Shown: positions 55,585 to 64,000 of the stretch, piece by piece
How the letters are laid out: each line of letters starts with the position of its first letter
How positions within the stretch are numbered: the stretch's first letter is position 1
Assembly: GCA_029261535.1 (NCBI GenBank)
Contig: JAJDBF010000038.1
Location: 62,001-126,000 of the forward strand
Length of the DNA stretch: 64,000 nucleotides
Source of the DNA: Nitrospinaceae bacterium
GTDB taxonomy: Bacteria; Nitrospinota; Nitrospinia; Nitrospinales; Nitrospinaceae
Direction of reading: 5' to 3'
The notes under the pieces: model-generated
Seen by the model: only the letters and a program-made list of their open reading frames with translations
Databases searched by the model: none
What the model was told of the DNA's origin: nothing
Translations under genes and position numbers: made by a program

Positions 55585-57294
55585 GTGATAAAGCACGATG
55601 TTTTGATTGTAGGGGCGGGTCTTGCTGGAATGAGAGCGGCCATAGAATGTTGCGAAGACCTCAGCGTGGGTCTTTTAACGAAAGTGTATCCCTCGCGCTC
55701 CCATTCCGGGGCGGCGCAGGGGGGCATTGCCGCGGCTCTCGGGAATTCGGAAGATGATTCCTGGGAAGAGCATATGTTCGATACCATCAAAGGTGGCGAC
55801 TACCTGAACGATCAGGACGCGGTAGAGGAATATGTCAAAGCGGCTCCCAGAATTATCTATGAACTGGAACATTTTGGCTGTGTGTTTTCCAGAATGGCGG
55901 ATGGCAGGATAGCCCAGCGTTCTTTTGGCGGGCACTCCAAACCGCGCGCCTGCTTTTCAGCCGACCGTACCGGTCACGCTATCCTGCACGCCTTGCACGA
56001 ACAGTTAATGAAGCGTGGCAAAGAAATCCGGATTTATAACGAGTGGTATTTGCACTCCCTGATTGTTGAAGAAGACCAGTGTCACGGCGTAGTGGTGAGC
56101 AACGTCAAGACTGGCGAAGTCGAAATCATTCAAGCCAAGTCTGTGATCTTTGCCACCGGCGGTTACGGGCGGGTATTTAAAATCACCACCAATGCCTACG
56201 CCAGCACGGCGGACGGTGCCATCGCCGCATTCAACGCAGGTGTTCCCCTCGAAGACCCCGAGTTTGTTCAGTTTCATCCTTCGGGCTTGTATCGTCAGGG
56301 CATCTTGTTTTCCGAGGCGGCACGAGGCGAAGGCGGGTACCTTCTCAATGGAAAAGGCGAACGGTTTATGGAAGCCTATGCCCCCGCACGTATGGAACTG
56401 GCACCGCGTGATATCGTGTCCCGCGCCGAGCAGAGCGAAATCGATGCGGGGCGTGGCTGGAATGGTGAAGGCTGTATTGCGCTCGACCTGCGTCATCTTG
56501 GAGAAGCGCGGATCATGGAACGATTGCCGCAGATCAGGCAATTGGGAATCGATTTTATTGGCGTGGACTGTATCAAGGCTCCGTTGCCCATTCAGCCTTC
56601 GGCACATTACTCCATGGGAGGGATTCCGACCGATATGTTCGGGCAGGTGATTCTCAATAAGGACAAGGCACCGCTTAAAGGTTTCTTCGCCGCCGGAGAA
56701 TGCGCCTGTGTTTCTGTTCATGGCGGCAACCGGTTGGGAACCAACTCCTTGCTGGATGCCACGGTTTTTGGAGAGCGGACGGGTAAGTCTGCCGCTGAGC
56801 ATGCACGTTCCGTCGGGTTCGGGCAGATTAATGAAGGCCGCGAAAAAGCCGGAGTGCTCAAACAGATCGAAGAGATTTTCCAGCGGACAGGAACAGAAAG
56901 CTACAATGACATCCGCAACACCATGAAAGATACCATGATGGAGCAGTGTGGCGTTTTTCGTGATTCAGGAAAACTGAACGAATGTCTGAAACAAATCAAA
57001 TTGCTACAGGAAAAATTTAAAAAAGGCAAAGTGACGGACAAGGGCAAGGTCTTCAATACCGAATTATTTGAAATTATTGAATTAGGCAATATGCTCAAGA
57101 TGGCGGAAATCATAACCGTTGGCGCATTGAACCGTGAGGAAAGCCGAGGCGGACATTACCGCACGGACTTCCCGAAACGGGATGACGACAAGTTCCTGAA
57201 TCATACACTGGTCCACAAAGACGGCGATCAATTGAAGCTTGATAAGAAGCCGGTAGTCATCACCAAGTATCCACCAAAAGAAAGGACCTATTGA
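55585..57294 (+). CDS. sdhA: Succinate dehydrogenase/fumarate reductase flavoprotein subunit
   Basis: A 569-residue flavoprotein, the catalytic subunit that interconverts succinate and fumarate. GTG start (AAAGG about 11 bases upstream). The FAD-binding [10 protein letters not shown] is at residue 8. [14 protein letters not shown] carries the His for covalent FAD, and HPSGLYRQG and MGGIPTD are catalytic-site features. It overlaps sdhB by 4 bases. Direction (oxidation or reduction) cannot be told from sequence. Confidence 0.93.
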   Translation: MIKHDVLIVGAGLAGMRAAIECCEDLSVGLLTKVYPSRSHSGAAQGGIAAALGNSEDDSWEEHMFDTIKGGDYLNDQDAVEEYVKAAPRIIYELEHFGCVFSRMADGRIAQRSFGGHSKPRACFSADRTGHAILHALHEQLMKRGKEIRIYNEWYLHSLIVEEDQCHGVVVSNVKTGEVEIIQAKSVIFATGGYGRVFKITTNAYASTADGAIAAFNAGVPLEDPEFVQFHPSGLYRQGILFSEAARGEGGYLLNGKGERFMEAYAPARMELAPRDIVSRAEQSEIDAGRGWNGEGCIALDLRHLGEARIMERLPQIRQLGIDFIGVDCIKAPLPIQPSAHYSMGGIPTDMFGQVILNKDKAPLKGFFAAGECACVSVHGGNRLGTNSLLDATVFGERTGKSAAEHARSVGFGQINEGREKAGVLKQIEEIFQRTGTESYNDIRNTMKDTMMEQCGVFRDSGKLNECLKQIKLLQEKFKKGKVTDKGKVFNTELFEIIELGNMLKMAEIITVGALNREESRGGHYRTDFPKRDDDKFLNHTLVHKDGDQLKLDKKPVVITKYPPKERTY

Positions 57295-58238
57295 TGACGA
57301 CCTTTCGCATCAAACGGTTCAATCCGGAAAAACAGCCGGACCCCTATTGGGAAGAGATTGATTATGATATCCCCGATGGGGCCACCTTGCTGGACTGTCT
57401 GAACGATATCAAATGGACCATGGATGGCACTCTCAGTTACCGCATGTCCTGCCGCAGTGCGATTTGTGGTTCCTGCGGAATGAAAGCCAATGGTCATGCC
57501 CTGCTGGCTTGCCAGCGTCAGGCGGAACACTTGATAAAGGAGGGCACGGACTCCATTACCATTGAACCGATGGGCAATATGCCGGTAGTCAAGGATCTTG
57601 TGGTGGACATGGAGCCGTTCTGGGACAAGGTCAATCAGGTGAAACCTTTTCTTAAGGAAGAGGGGGAACGCCCTGAAAAAGAACGCAGGCAAAGTCCGGC
57701 GGAGTTCAAACTCATCGACGATGCCTCCACCTGCATCATGTGCGGTTGTTGCTATTCGGACTGCAACACGCTGGAAGTCGATAAAAATTTTCTGGGTCCG
57801 GCCGCTTTGGCCAAGGCGCAGAGGTTCGTGCAGGATTCCCGCGACACGGCAACGAATGAGCGCATCCGGGAATTGAGTGAGTCTGGCGGTATCTGGGATT
57901 GCACGCATTGCGCGGAATGCGTTGAGCGTTGCCCCAAACCGGCGAAACCGATGGACCGCATCAAGGAAATGATGGGGGTGGCGATTGAAGAAGGTGTCAC
58001 CAACAACAACGGTGCCCGGCACGCCCTGTCCTTTGTGAAATCTGTTAAACACAGCGGTCGGGTTAACGAAAATACCCTGCCGCTCGAATCGATGGGGTAC
58101 TTTAACGTGAAAGGATTGATGGAACTGGTTCCGGTAGGCTTGCGCATGTTGCTGAAGGGAAAGATTCCTCCGATCATTCATAAAAATATAGACGATGTAG
58201 AAGACGTCCGTAGAATATTCCGGGAGTTGGGAGAATGA
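57291..58238 (+). CDS. sdhB: Succinate dehydrogenase/fumarate reductase iron-sulfur subunit
   Basis: 315 residues. The [2Fe-2S] site is [15 protein letters not shown]...[13 protein letters not shown] and [14 protein letters not shown] carry the [4Fe-4S] and third cluster Cys. The protein is longer than typical SdhB (about 240), with about 60 extra C-terminal residues ending near [13 protein letters not shown]. It overlaps sdhE by 4 bases. Confidence 0.93.
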   Translation: MMTTFRIKRFNPEKQPDPYWEEIDYDIPDGATLLDCLNDIKWTMDGTLSYRMSCRSAICGSCGMKANGHALLACQRQAEHLIKEGTDSITIEPMGNMPVVKDLVVDMEPFWDKVNQVKPFLKEEGERPEKERRQSPAEFKLIDDASTCIMCGCCYSDCNTLEVDKNFLGPAALAKAQRFVQDSRDTATNERIRELSESGGIWDCTHCAECVERCPKPAKPMDRIKEMMGVAIEEGVTNNNGARHALSFVKSVKHSGRVNENTLPLESMGYFNVKGLMELVPVGLRMLLKGKIPPIIHKNIDDVEDVRRIFRELGE

Positions 58239-59137
58239 AGTTCGCGTTGTTTACAGGCTGTGTGGCCAAGGGGGCCACTCGAGAACTGATGATGTCCACC
58301 ATCAAGGTGGCAGAGGGACTCGATATAGAATTTGTCGAAATGAAAAGTGCCGCTTGTTGCGGGGCCGGTGTCATTCAGGAAAAAAATCCCCTGCTGACAG
58401 ATGCCGTTAACGCGCGTAGTTTTGCCATCGCTGAAGAACAAAACCTCGACCTCGTTACCATCTGTTCTACTTGCCAGGGAAATTTAAAAAAGTCTGAACA
58501 GAAAATAGAGTGCAACGAAGAATATAAAGACAAGATCAACCATGTGCTCAAAGACGGCGGTCACCAGTTCGAAGGCGGTCGCATTCAGATCCAGCATTTT
58601 GCCAATATTTTGCTCACTGACGAAGCCAAAAAACGTTTGAAGGAAAAAGTGGTCCGACCCCTCACCGGCCTCAAGACGGCGGCGTTTTACGGCTGTTACA
58701 TTTTACGACCTTCAGAGTTTTCGCCCTTTGACAAGCCGGATGACCCAACGGAGCTGGAAGAGATTTTTGAAATCTGCGGTGCCACTCCGGTGGATTACGA
58801 AAGCCGTACCAAGTGTTGCGGGTTTCCTATTATCATGATGAACAAAAAAGCTTCACTTGATATGGCAGGCAATGCCTTGGCGGATGCGGTCGATTCCGGT
58901 GCCGATGTTATTGTGACCGGCTGTCCGCTGTGTCATCTCAATCTGGATTCCTATCAACCTGAAGCCGAAGCCCTGCGCAAACGAGATGCCACGATCCCGA
59001 TTTTGCATCTACCGCAATTGGTCGGGCTGGCACTCGGTTATTCTCCCCGTGAATTGGGCATGGATTCCCATATTGTAACGCCCTCCGTCCTCGAAAAAAT
59101 TATCGGACCAGCTCCTGCCGGTTCCTCTCACCATTAA
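58235..59137 (+). CDS. sdhE: HdrB/SdhE-like CCG-domain subunit
   Basis: 300 residues with two complete CCG (Cx~35CCx~35CxxC) domains. The first has [20 protein letters not shown] and CSTC. The second has CYILRP, KCCGFP and GCPLCHLN. These bind noncubane [4Fe-4S] clusters as in heterodisulfide reductase subunit B and SdhE of non-classical complex II. It would replace the usual cytochrome b anchor, passing electrons to or from quinone. No SdhC/D or SdhF gene follows. Confidence 0.88.
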   Translation: MKFALFTGCVAKGATRELMMSTIKVAEGLDIEFVEMKSAACCGAGVIQEKNPLLTDAVNARSFAIAEEQNLDLVTICSTCQGNLKKSEQKIECNEEYKDKINHVLKDGGHQFEGGRIQIQHFANILLTDEAKKRLKEKVVRPLTGLKTAAFYGCYILRPSEFSPFDKPDDPTELEEIFEICGATPVDYESRTKCCGFPIIMMNKKASLDMAGNALADAVDSGADVIVTGCPLCHLNLDSYQPEAEALRKRDATIPILHLPQLVGLALGYSPRELGMDSHIVTPSVLEKIIGPAPAGSSHH

Positions 59138-59458
59138 ATAAACTGGTTTCGGCAAAATCCCCATCCCTTTACACCACCGCTCTCAGCCCTGTTAAATAAA
59201 AATATGTGCCCGTGTTTGTCGCTCTAACCTTTGAGGTGTGACTAGCGGACAGCCTTCGATTGATCTTGGCCCATACGAACTATTAATTTCCGTGGTTGGG
59301 TGGGGAACCGTTTTGGACAAAATGTGAAAAACGTCTGTAGTTGTAATAGCGATAAGATATCGTGGGTGGCTCTAAATTGAAAATTTTTTAAGCGGTGGTT
59401 TTTCAATGATTTTCTGCCAAATTTTTCCTTGATTTCAATGACTTAGGATAAAAATAAC
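59138..59458. other. AT-rich gap before the collagen-like gene
   Basis: No gene or RNA is seen in these 321 bases. The last part is AT-rich and leads into the promoter at 59459. Confidence 0.45.
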
Positions 59459-59488
59459 TCGACAACAGGTTTTAATTATTCCTATAAT
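59459..59488 (+). promoter_or_regulatory. Sigma-70-type promoter of the collagen-like gene
   Basis: TCGACA (59459-59464; 5 of 6 to TTGACA) and a perfect TATAAT (59483-59488) are 18 bases apart, 48 bases before the ATG. Confidence 0.68.
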
Positions 59489-59536
59489 TGCTCAGCTTTG
59501 AAAACGGTGGGAATTCTTATAAAAAGGAGAGGCTTT

Positions 59537-60631
59537 ATGTTTCGGAGACTATTATCCATAATTTTTGTATTGATGCTCTTGGCAACCTCAGGCCAGGCAT
59601 TCGCTTCTGGCGGTAGTTGGGGTGGTGGCAGTCATAGTAGTGGCGGTAGCCACGGTGATGATGATGATGGACATGGCGGTGGTAGCCACGGTGATGATGA
59701 TGACGATGGACATGGTGGTGGCGGCGGCGGAGGCGGCGGCGGAGGCGGTTGTACCCCTCACAGCAGTAATGGAAGCGGTCATGGCGGCGGCGGTGGCAGT
59801 GGCGGTGGCGGTGGTCACGGTGGTGGTCATGGTTGTCATCAAGGACCCCCAGGTCCCGCAGGCCCAGCAGGTCCCGCAGGTCCCGCAGGTGCTGATGGTG
59901 CGGTAGGCGCAACTGGTCCTATTGGTGCTACTGGTCCGGCAGGTGCTGATGGCGCGGTAGGTGCTACTGGTGCAACTGGAGCCGCAGGCCCAGCAGGTCC
60001 TATTGGTGCTACTGGTCCCGCAGGTGCTGATGGCGCGGTAGGTGCTGTTGGTGCAACTGGAGCCGCAGGTCCGGCAGGTCCGATTGGTGCGACTGGTCCC
60101 GCAGGTGCTGATGGCGCGGTAGGTCCTATTGGTGCTACAGGCCCTGCAGGTGCTGAAGGTCCACAAGGTGTTGGTTTGGACGGCATTCGCTGGACGAACA
60201 TTCCTCCAACTGATTTCGTTGCCGCTAATCCAGGTGGAGTTCTCTTCACGACTCTTGCCAGTGTGTTCAATGCTGAATTTGATGTGGTAGAGGCGATCCT
60301 GGGTCCCTTCAATATTCCGCACGGATCGGCCGTCAAGACATTCAAGGTTCATGTTCTCAATGACCTGGCTGTCCCGATGGAGTATCGACTTTGGAAATAT
60401 GAGCCTGCAACGTTTACCTTTACGTTATTGGCATCTATTTCCAGTAGTGCCTCTGGTGCATTGAGTACGCTCGTTGCTGGAAGTCCTGTTGTCGATAATG
60501 AACTGAATTCCTATCAGGTCGAAATTGTTCCTTCGGTCCCTGGGATTGGTGTTCCGGGTGAAGGATTTGAGATCAATCTGGCAACCCTGGCTTACGAGTT
60601 TCCTGGAGCAGTGACTCCTCCAGCGCCTTAG
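59537..60631 (+). CDS. Secreted collagen-like protein
   Basis: A 364-residue protein with a signal peptide (1-25, [14 protein letters not shown]). A Gly/His/Asp-rich stretch follows (about 26-110: [13 protein letters not shown], then a run of twelve Gly, then GHGGGHGCH), which may bind metals. About 36 Gly-X-Y triplets then follow (starting [12 protein letters not shown]; repeats of GADGAVGAT and [10 protein letters not shown]), able to form a triple helix. A C-terminal globular domain of about 140 residues closes it ([17 protein letters not shown]...). AAAAAGGAGAGG precedes the ATG. No cell-wall or membrane anchor is visible. Confidence 0.85.
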   Translation: MFRRLLSIIFVLMLLATSGQAFASGGSWGGGSHSSGGSHGDDDDGHGGGSHGDDDDDGHGGGGGGGGGGGGCTPHSSNGSGHGGGGGSGGGGGHGGGHGCHQGPPGPAGPAGPAGPAGADGAVGATGPIGATGPAGADGAVGATGATGAAGPAGPIGATGPAGADGAVGAVGATGAAGPAGPIGATGPAGADGAVGPIGATGPAGAEGPQGVGLDGIRWTNIPPTDFVAANPGGVLFTTLASVFNAEFDVVEAILGPFNIPHGSAVKTFKVHVLNDLAVPMEYRLWKYEPATFTFTLLASISSSASGALSTLVAGSPVVDNELNSYQVEIVPSVPGIGVPGEGFEINLATLAYEFPGAVTPPAP

Positions 60632-60693
60632 AAGTTGGAAGCTGGTAAGCCATCCGGTTATGTTTTTTATCCGGATTAAATTGCAAGTATCGA

Positions 60694-60726
60694 GGCAGGT
60701 CCCTGATTTTCGGGGCCTGCCTTTTT
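60694..60726 (+). terminator. Rho-independent terminator after the collagen-like gene
   Basis: GGCAGG-T-CCC and GGG-G-CCTGCC form a ten-pair stem (one T/G wobble, eight-base loop), followed by five T residues. Confidence 0.85.
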
Positions 60727-60795
60727 ACTTTCTGGAATCGTTTTCTGGCCCATAGATTTGCCCCCTCCTGTCTGCCCTGCTAGACTGCCTGCCCG

Positions 60796-62364
60796 ATGAA
60801 CCCTCCCACAACAAATTCCCGGCATTCCCTGATTTTTCTGATTGCCGGGGCAACCGTATTTCTACTACTACTGGTCATGCCGGTCCCGGAGGGACTAACA
60901 GTCCCGGCACGCAACATGATGGCGGTGGCGGCGCTGATGGCAATCTGGTGGCTGGGAGAAGCCGTGCCCATACCGGTTACCGCATTACTCCCTCTTGCGC
61001 TTTACCCTCTCCTTGGAATCCTGCCCAGCAGTAAAGTCGGTCCCTTTTACGGACACCATTTAATTTTTCTTTACCTCGGTGGATTCATGATAGGGCTGGC
61101 CATGCAACGCACCGGTTTGCATCGTCGCTTTGCTCTGACCGTGATCCATTGGATGGGGGTGGGATTAAAACAGTTACTGTTTGGGTTTATGGTGGTCTGT
61201 GCTTTTCTTTCCATGTGGATTTCAAATACGGCGACGACTCTGCTTCTGCTTCCGGTGGCGATGGCTGTGGTGCGGCAGGTGGCGGAGGGTGCGGTCATTG
61301 AAGGCAAGAATGAAGAGGAGGCGCGGGACATTGTTGTCTCCGGGTTTGGCCTCGTCCTGATGCTGGGTCTGGCCTATTCCGCAAGTATCGGCGGGGTCGG
61401 CACCTTGATTGGTACGCCGCCGAATATTATTTTTGCGGGATTTTGGAAACAGCAGTTTCCCGGTCAGGAGGAAATTTCTTTTCTATCCTGGATGATGATC
61501 GCCCTGCCGCTGGTGGTGGTGTTTCTTCCCGTTGTCTGGTGGGTCCTGTGCCGGTTAGTATCTCCTTTTCCACTGGACCGGATTCAAACCTCCGGCAAGG
61601 CATCTCAAATTTTGCAGACGGAAATCCAATCGATGGGAACCATGAGTCGGGCCGAAAAATTTGTTGCCGTGGTATTTACAACCACGGCGTTCCTTTGGAT
61701 ATTTCGCAAGCCGATCAGCCTTGGGCCTGTTTCACTTCCGGGATGGTCCACACTATTGCCCTGGCCCAACTTTCCACATGATGCCACTGTAGCCATCGGT
61801 ATGGGACTGCTATTGATGATCGTGCCACTCAATCTGTTCAATCGCCGAGGAAAAACTTCAGGTGAGGCGAGTCGAAACTTGCAAGTAGCCCTGGATTGGG
61901 AAACATTTTTGCGCGGAGTGCCGTGGGGTATTCTGTTGTTGTTCGGAGGTGGATTTGCGTTGGCGGGTGGTTTTCGTGCGACGGGTCTTGATGTGTGGAT
62001 CGGCACTCATCTTGCCGGTGTGCAGGACTTGCCGCTGTGGATGGTGGTGTTTGGTTTGTGCCTGGGGCTCACCTTTTTGACCGAACTGACCTCCAACACG
62101 GCGACCGCAACGATGATCCTGCCGGTGATCGCATCCACCGCCCAGGCCGCCGGGATCGAGCCCTTGATGTTACTGGTCCCGGCAACACTGTCTGTTTCCT
62201 GCGCGTTTATGATGCCGGTGGCAACGCCACCCAACGCTATTGTGTTCAGTAGTGGCTGGGTGACGATTCCTCAGATGGCACGGACCGGGTTGGCACTCAA
62301 TTTCCTGGGGGCGATTTTCATCACCCTCATCACGCTTCTGTTGGTTCCGAGGATCCTGCTCTAG
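60796..62364 (+). CDS. DASS/SLC13-type sodium-coupled anion transporter
   Basis: A 522-residue inner-membrane protein with about 12 helices, often carrying dicarboxylates, citrate, sulfate or phosphate. ISNTATTLLLLPVA and ELTSNTATATMILPVIAS are the paired hairpin SNT motifs that bind sodium. The end is MMPVATPPNAIVFSSG. The substrate is not predictable from motifs. Its 3' end overlaps the antisense DUF3800 gene by 35 bases. Confidence 0.9.
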   Translation: MNPPTTNSRHSLIFLIAGATVFLLLLVMPVPEGLTVPARNMMAVAALMAIWWLGEAVPIPVTALLPLALYPLLGILPSSKVGPFYGHHLIFLYLGGFMIGLAMQRTGLHRRFALTVIHWMGVGLKQLLFGFMVVCAFLSMWISNTATTLLLLPVAMAVVRQVAEGAVIEGKNEEEARDIVVSGFGLVLMLGLAYSASIGGVGTLIGTPPNIIFAGFWKQQFPGQEEISFLSWMMIALPLVVVFLPVVWWVLCRLVSPFPLDRIQTSGKASQILQTEIQSMGTMSRAEKFVAVVFTTTAFLWIFRKPISLGPVSLPGWSTLLPWPNFPHDATVAIGMGLLLMIVPLNLFNRRGKTSGEASRNLQVALDWETFLRGVPWGILLLFGGGFALAGGFRATGLDVWIGTHLAGVQDLPLWMVVFGLCLGLTFLTELTSNTATATMILPVIASTAQAAGIEPLMLLVPATLSVSCAFMMPVATPPNAIVFSSGWVTIPQMARTGLALNFLGAIFITLITLLLVPRILL

Positions 62365-63193
62365 GCCGTGGCGCAGTTGATCCGGATCGTGGTGCACTGG
62401 TGGATCCCGACCGTGGCGCACTGGATCCAGAACGGAACGTTTCCTGATGAGGCTGGGTCGGTGTCCGGCGGGCCCGTGTCAGGCAGGAGGGACAGTAACA
62501 GTTTTCTGCTCCACGGGTCAGGTGAACCAGCCCATGGATCACGCCACCCTCTTCATCAAAATTGTAAATAAGTTGATCCAGCAACATGGTGTTGGCGCGC
62601 TGGTATCTGCGATAAATGGCATACGAAACAAGATGCGCCAGGTCCAGCAGACGGGTGCCATTCTGATCGGCGAAGGCCGGAGCGTCCGCGAAATTTTTGA
62701 CCTGTCCGAAACGCGTGTTCTGGTTTCTGTAATCGGTGATGAACGGTGCCAGCGTTTGTTCGTACTTGGAGCGTTCAAAAATGATGAGTCCGCGCTGGGT
62801 ATTATCCTGAGCGTGCAATCGTTTGAGGAACAGGTCGAACCGGTTGCAGATTTCTTCAAAGGCACGGGCTACCGGATCCGGAGCAAAGTCCTTGTCGACA
62901 GCAACACCGAATAGAACCAGATCGGGCTGTGATGTGATTTCGCAAAGGTCGGCAAGAACCGCGAGTCTCTGATCCGTTGGCATGGAATGCCAAGGATCGT
63001 ATTTATGAGAATTGATCGCTTGCGCTCTCAGGCTTATTTTGTAGTCGGGGCCAAACAGGTTTTCTGTTAAATCATCAACTGCCTCATTCACCCAATATAC
63101 TTTTCTTTCAAACAGGGCGACACCGCCCAGCACAAAGTAATCATCGTTATTATCGAGTGGGTTTCCTGACTGATCTACATAGAGCAAATACAT
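62330..63193 (-). CDS. DUF3800 domain protein
   Basis: A 287-residue protein. The MYLLYVDQSGNP start (Asp in a conserved YxDESG-like motif) and LIIFERSK, then DLAHLVSYAI, are typical of DUF3800, an RNase H-like family often near mobile or defence genes. Residues about 245-287 are a Ser/Gly/Pro/Arg repeat tail (APRSGS repeated) that lies partly over the transporter gene. Function is not established. Confidence 0.8.
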   Translation of the reverse strand: MYLLYVDQSGNPLDNNDDYFVLGGVALFERKVYWVNEAVDDLTENLFGPDYKISLRAQAINSHKYDPWHSMPTDQRLAVLADLCEITSQPDLVLFGVAVDKDFAPDPVARAFEEICNRFDLFLKRLHAQDNTQRGLIIFERSKYEQTLAPFITDYRNQNTRFGQVKNFADAPAFADQNGTRLLDLAHLVSYAIYRRYQRANTMLLDQLIYNFDEEGGVIHGLVHLTRGAENCYCPSCLTRARRTPTQPHQETFRSGSSAPRSGSTSAPRSGSTAPRPRAGSSEPTEA

Positions 63194-63347
63194 TAGAAGA
63201 TACCTCTTGAAAAGAACAAAAAAAAATAGCCGGGCGAGGCTAATGCCTCAACAGACCACGGAGAACGTAGCCTTACCCAGCCGAAAAATGAGTATAGCAC
63301 CATCGCGGGGTCCTTACTAATTATAATCAACCCGCGACTCTAAAATT
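63194..63347. other. Intergenic region between DUF3800 and gcvPB genes
   Basis: It holds a short hairpin GAGGC-TAAT-GCCTC (63236-63249) and a run of nine A (63218-63226). On the minus strand this would be a stem followed, nine bases later, by T residues, a weak terminator for gcvPB. Confidence 0.4.
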
Positions 63348-64000
63348 TCAAGAGGTGGTCCAGCGTAATTTTGGTTTTCGTGCCGCCGCCGCTTCATCAG
63401 GCCGGGAGACTTTCGACTTGAGGGGACGGCGTGCAAATTCGCCCGGTTCGGAACGGGCTAAGCCGGCAATGGTTTTCATGGTGGCGATGAATTGATCCAG
63501 CGTTTCTTTGGATTCCGATTCGGTGGGTTCAATCATCAAGGCCCCCTTGACGATCAGGGGGAAATAAATCGTCGGTGGGTGATAGCCAAAGTCGATCAAC
63601 GTTTTCGCGATGTCAGTTGTTTTTACGTCACTTTTTAATTGCTCACGATCATTGAACACGACTTCGTGCAGACTGGGGCCGGGATAGGGCAGATGAAAAT
63701 GATCCTTCAATTCCGCCTTGATATAGTTTGCGTTGAGTACCGCCATTTCACTGATCCGGCGAATACCGCCCGGGCCAAGTGAGCGGATATAGGTGTAGGC
63801 GCGCACAAGCATCCCGAAGTTGCCAAAAAAGTTTTTAACCTTGCCGATGCTTTGAGGACGATCGCGATTGATACGAAATCCCCCTTCAAATTTTTCAATG
63901 ACAGGTGTCGGTAAAAAAGGCTCGAATATTTTTTTTGCACCGACGGGTCCTGCACCCGGTCCACCACCTCCATGTGGAGTGGAGAATGTTTTATGTAGAT
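63348..64000 (-). CDS. gcvPB: Glycine dehydrogenase (decarboxylating) subunit 2, C-terminal part
   Basis: A partial gene running off the window end. The last 217 codons are present. The PLP-lysine motif HKTFSTPHGGGGPG is visible at the edge (63993-63954), followed by GAGPVGAKKIF. The C-terminus has FNFG-like FGNFGMLVRAYTY and the SLGPGGIRRI block, and ends in KLRWTTS. It forms the P-protein of the glycine cleavage system with GcvPA. Two-subunit P-protein is typical of many bacteria outside Enterobacteria. Confidence 0.93.
   Translation of the reverse strand, partial: LHKTFSTPHGGGGPGAGPVGAKKIFEPFLPTPVIEKFEGGFRINRDRPQSIGKVKNFFGNFGMLVRAYTYIRSLGPGGIRRISEMAVLNANYIKAELKDHFHLPYPGPSLHEVVFNDREQLKSDVKTTDIAKTLIDFGYHPPTIYFPLIVKGALMIEPTESESKETLDQFIATMKTIAGLARSEPGEFARRPLKSKVSRPDEAAAARKPKLRWTTS

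Noticed and set aside
56005-56802. 265-residue open frame on the - strand
   Set aside because: Antisense to sdhA with no recognisable domain or start signal.
57288-58181. 297-residue open frame on the - strand
   Set aside because: Antisense to sdhB, which has all its iron-sulfur motifs; a shadow frame.
59588-60352. 254-residue Thr/Cys/Ser-rich open frame on the - strand
   Set aside because: Complement of the collagen-like Gly-rich repeats, so its odd composition is a product of repeat DNA.

Overview
The window is a densely coded chromosomal segment from a Gram-negative, didermal bacterium of moderate GC. LpxC, LolA, RseP, RlpA, YajG-like lipoproteins and two HtrA proteases all point to an outer membrane with lipid A. 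The gene content resembles Nitrospinota or a deltaproteobacterium-like lineage, but that placement is inference. No rRNA, tRNA, CRISPR array, prophage or complete insertion sequence was found. All proteins were read from translation and motif recognition; no database search was possible.

Layout. 1-4120: a repeat-rich edge, a hypothetical gene, then thiO-bioA-PTPS (cofactor genes, + strand). 4143-10827 (- strand): a tight five-gene operon, transcribed spt > bcerS > cerR > CDP-alcohol phosphotransferase > RND exporter. It reads as ceramide synthesis, head-group attachment and export. 11208-13201: lipoprotein, thioredoxin-like protein, bioD. 13334-16220: small gene, metallo-hydrolase, peroxiredoxin, surE. 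16283-25182 (- strand): the classic rimP-nusA-infB-ylxP-rbfA-truB-rpsO-pnp operon, with a strongly paired leader RNA before rpsO. 25370-36616 (- strand): proS, a phosphoenolpyruvate mutase/nucleotidyltransferase fusion, rseP, lolA, purN, an NtrC-like receiver-AAA-LpxC fusion, trmB, greA, rlpA. 36906-48045: HDOD protein, metallo-hydrolase, AhpD-like protein, secreted proteins, TatT-DctP, an OleC-like ligase and an Hda-like ATPase. 48584-55051: two tandem htrA genes, ligA and an RhlB-like helicase. 55585-59137: sdhA-sdhB-sdhE (HdrB-like). 59537-64000: collagen-like secreted protein, DASS transporter, DUF3800 protein and a truncated gcvPB.

How the genes fit together. Envelope lipid biology dominates. 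A bacterial ceramide pathway sits about 20 kb from a gene that could make and activate a C-P bonded head group, so a sphingophosphonolipid is a testable hypothesis. The committed lipid A enzyme LpxC is fused behind a phosphorylatable receiver and a degenerate AAA+ domain, which suggests direct two-component control of LPS synthesis. LolA, RseP, HtrA, RlpA and the RND protein serve the same envelope.

Three families of short dispersed repeats occupy the intergenic spaces: a CATTCTGAG-type repeat, a palindromic ACCGCAAGGT-type mosaic, and a roughly 100-bp imperfect inverted-repeat element with three recognisable copies.
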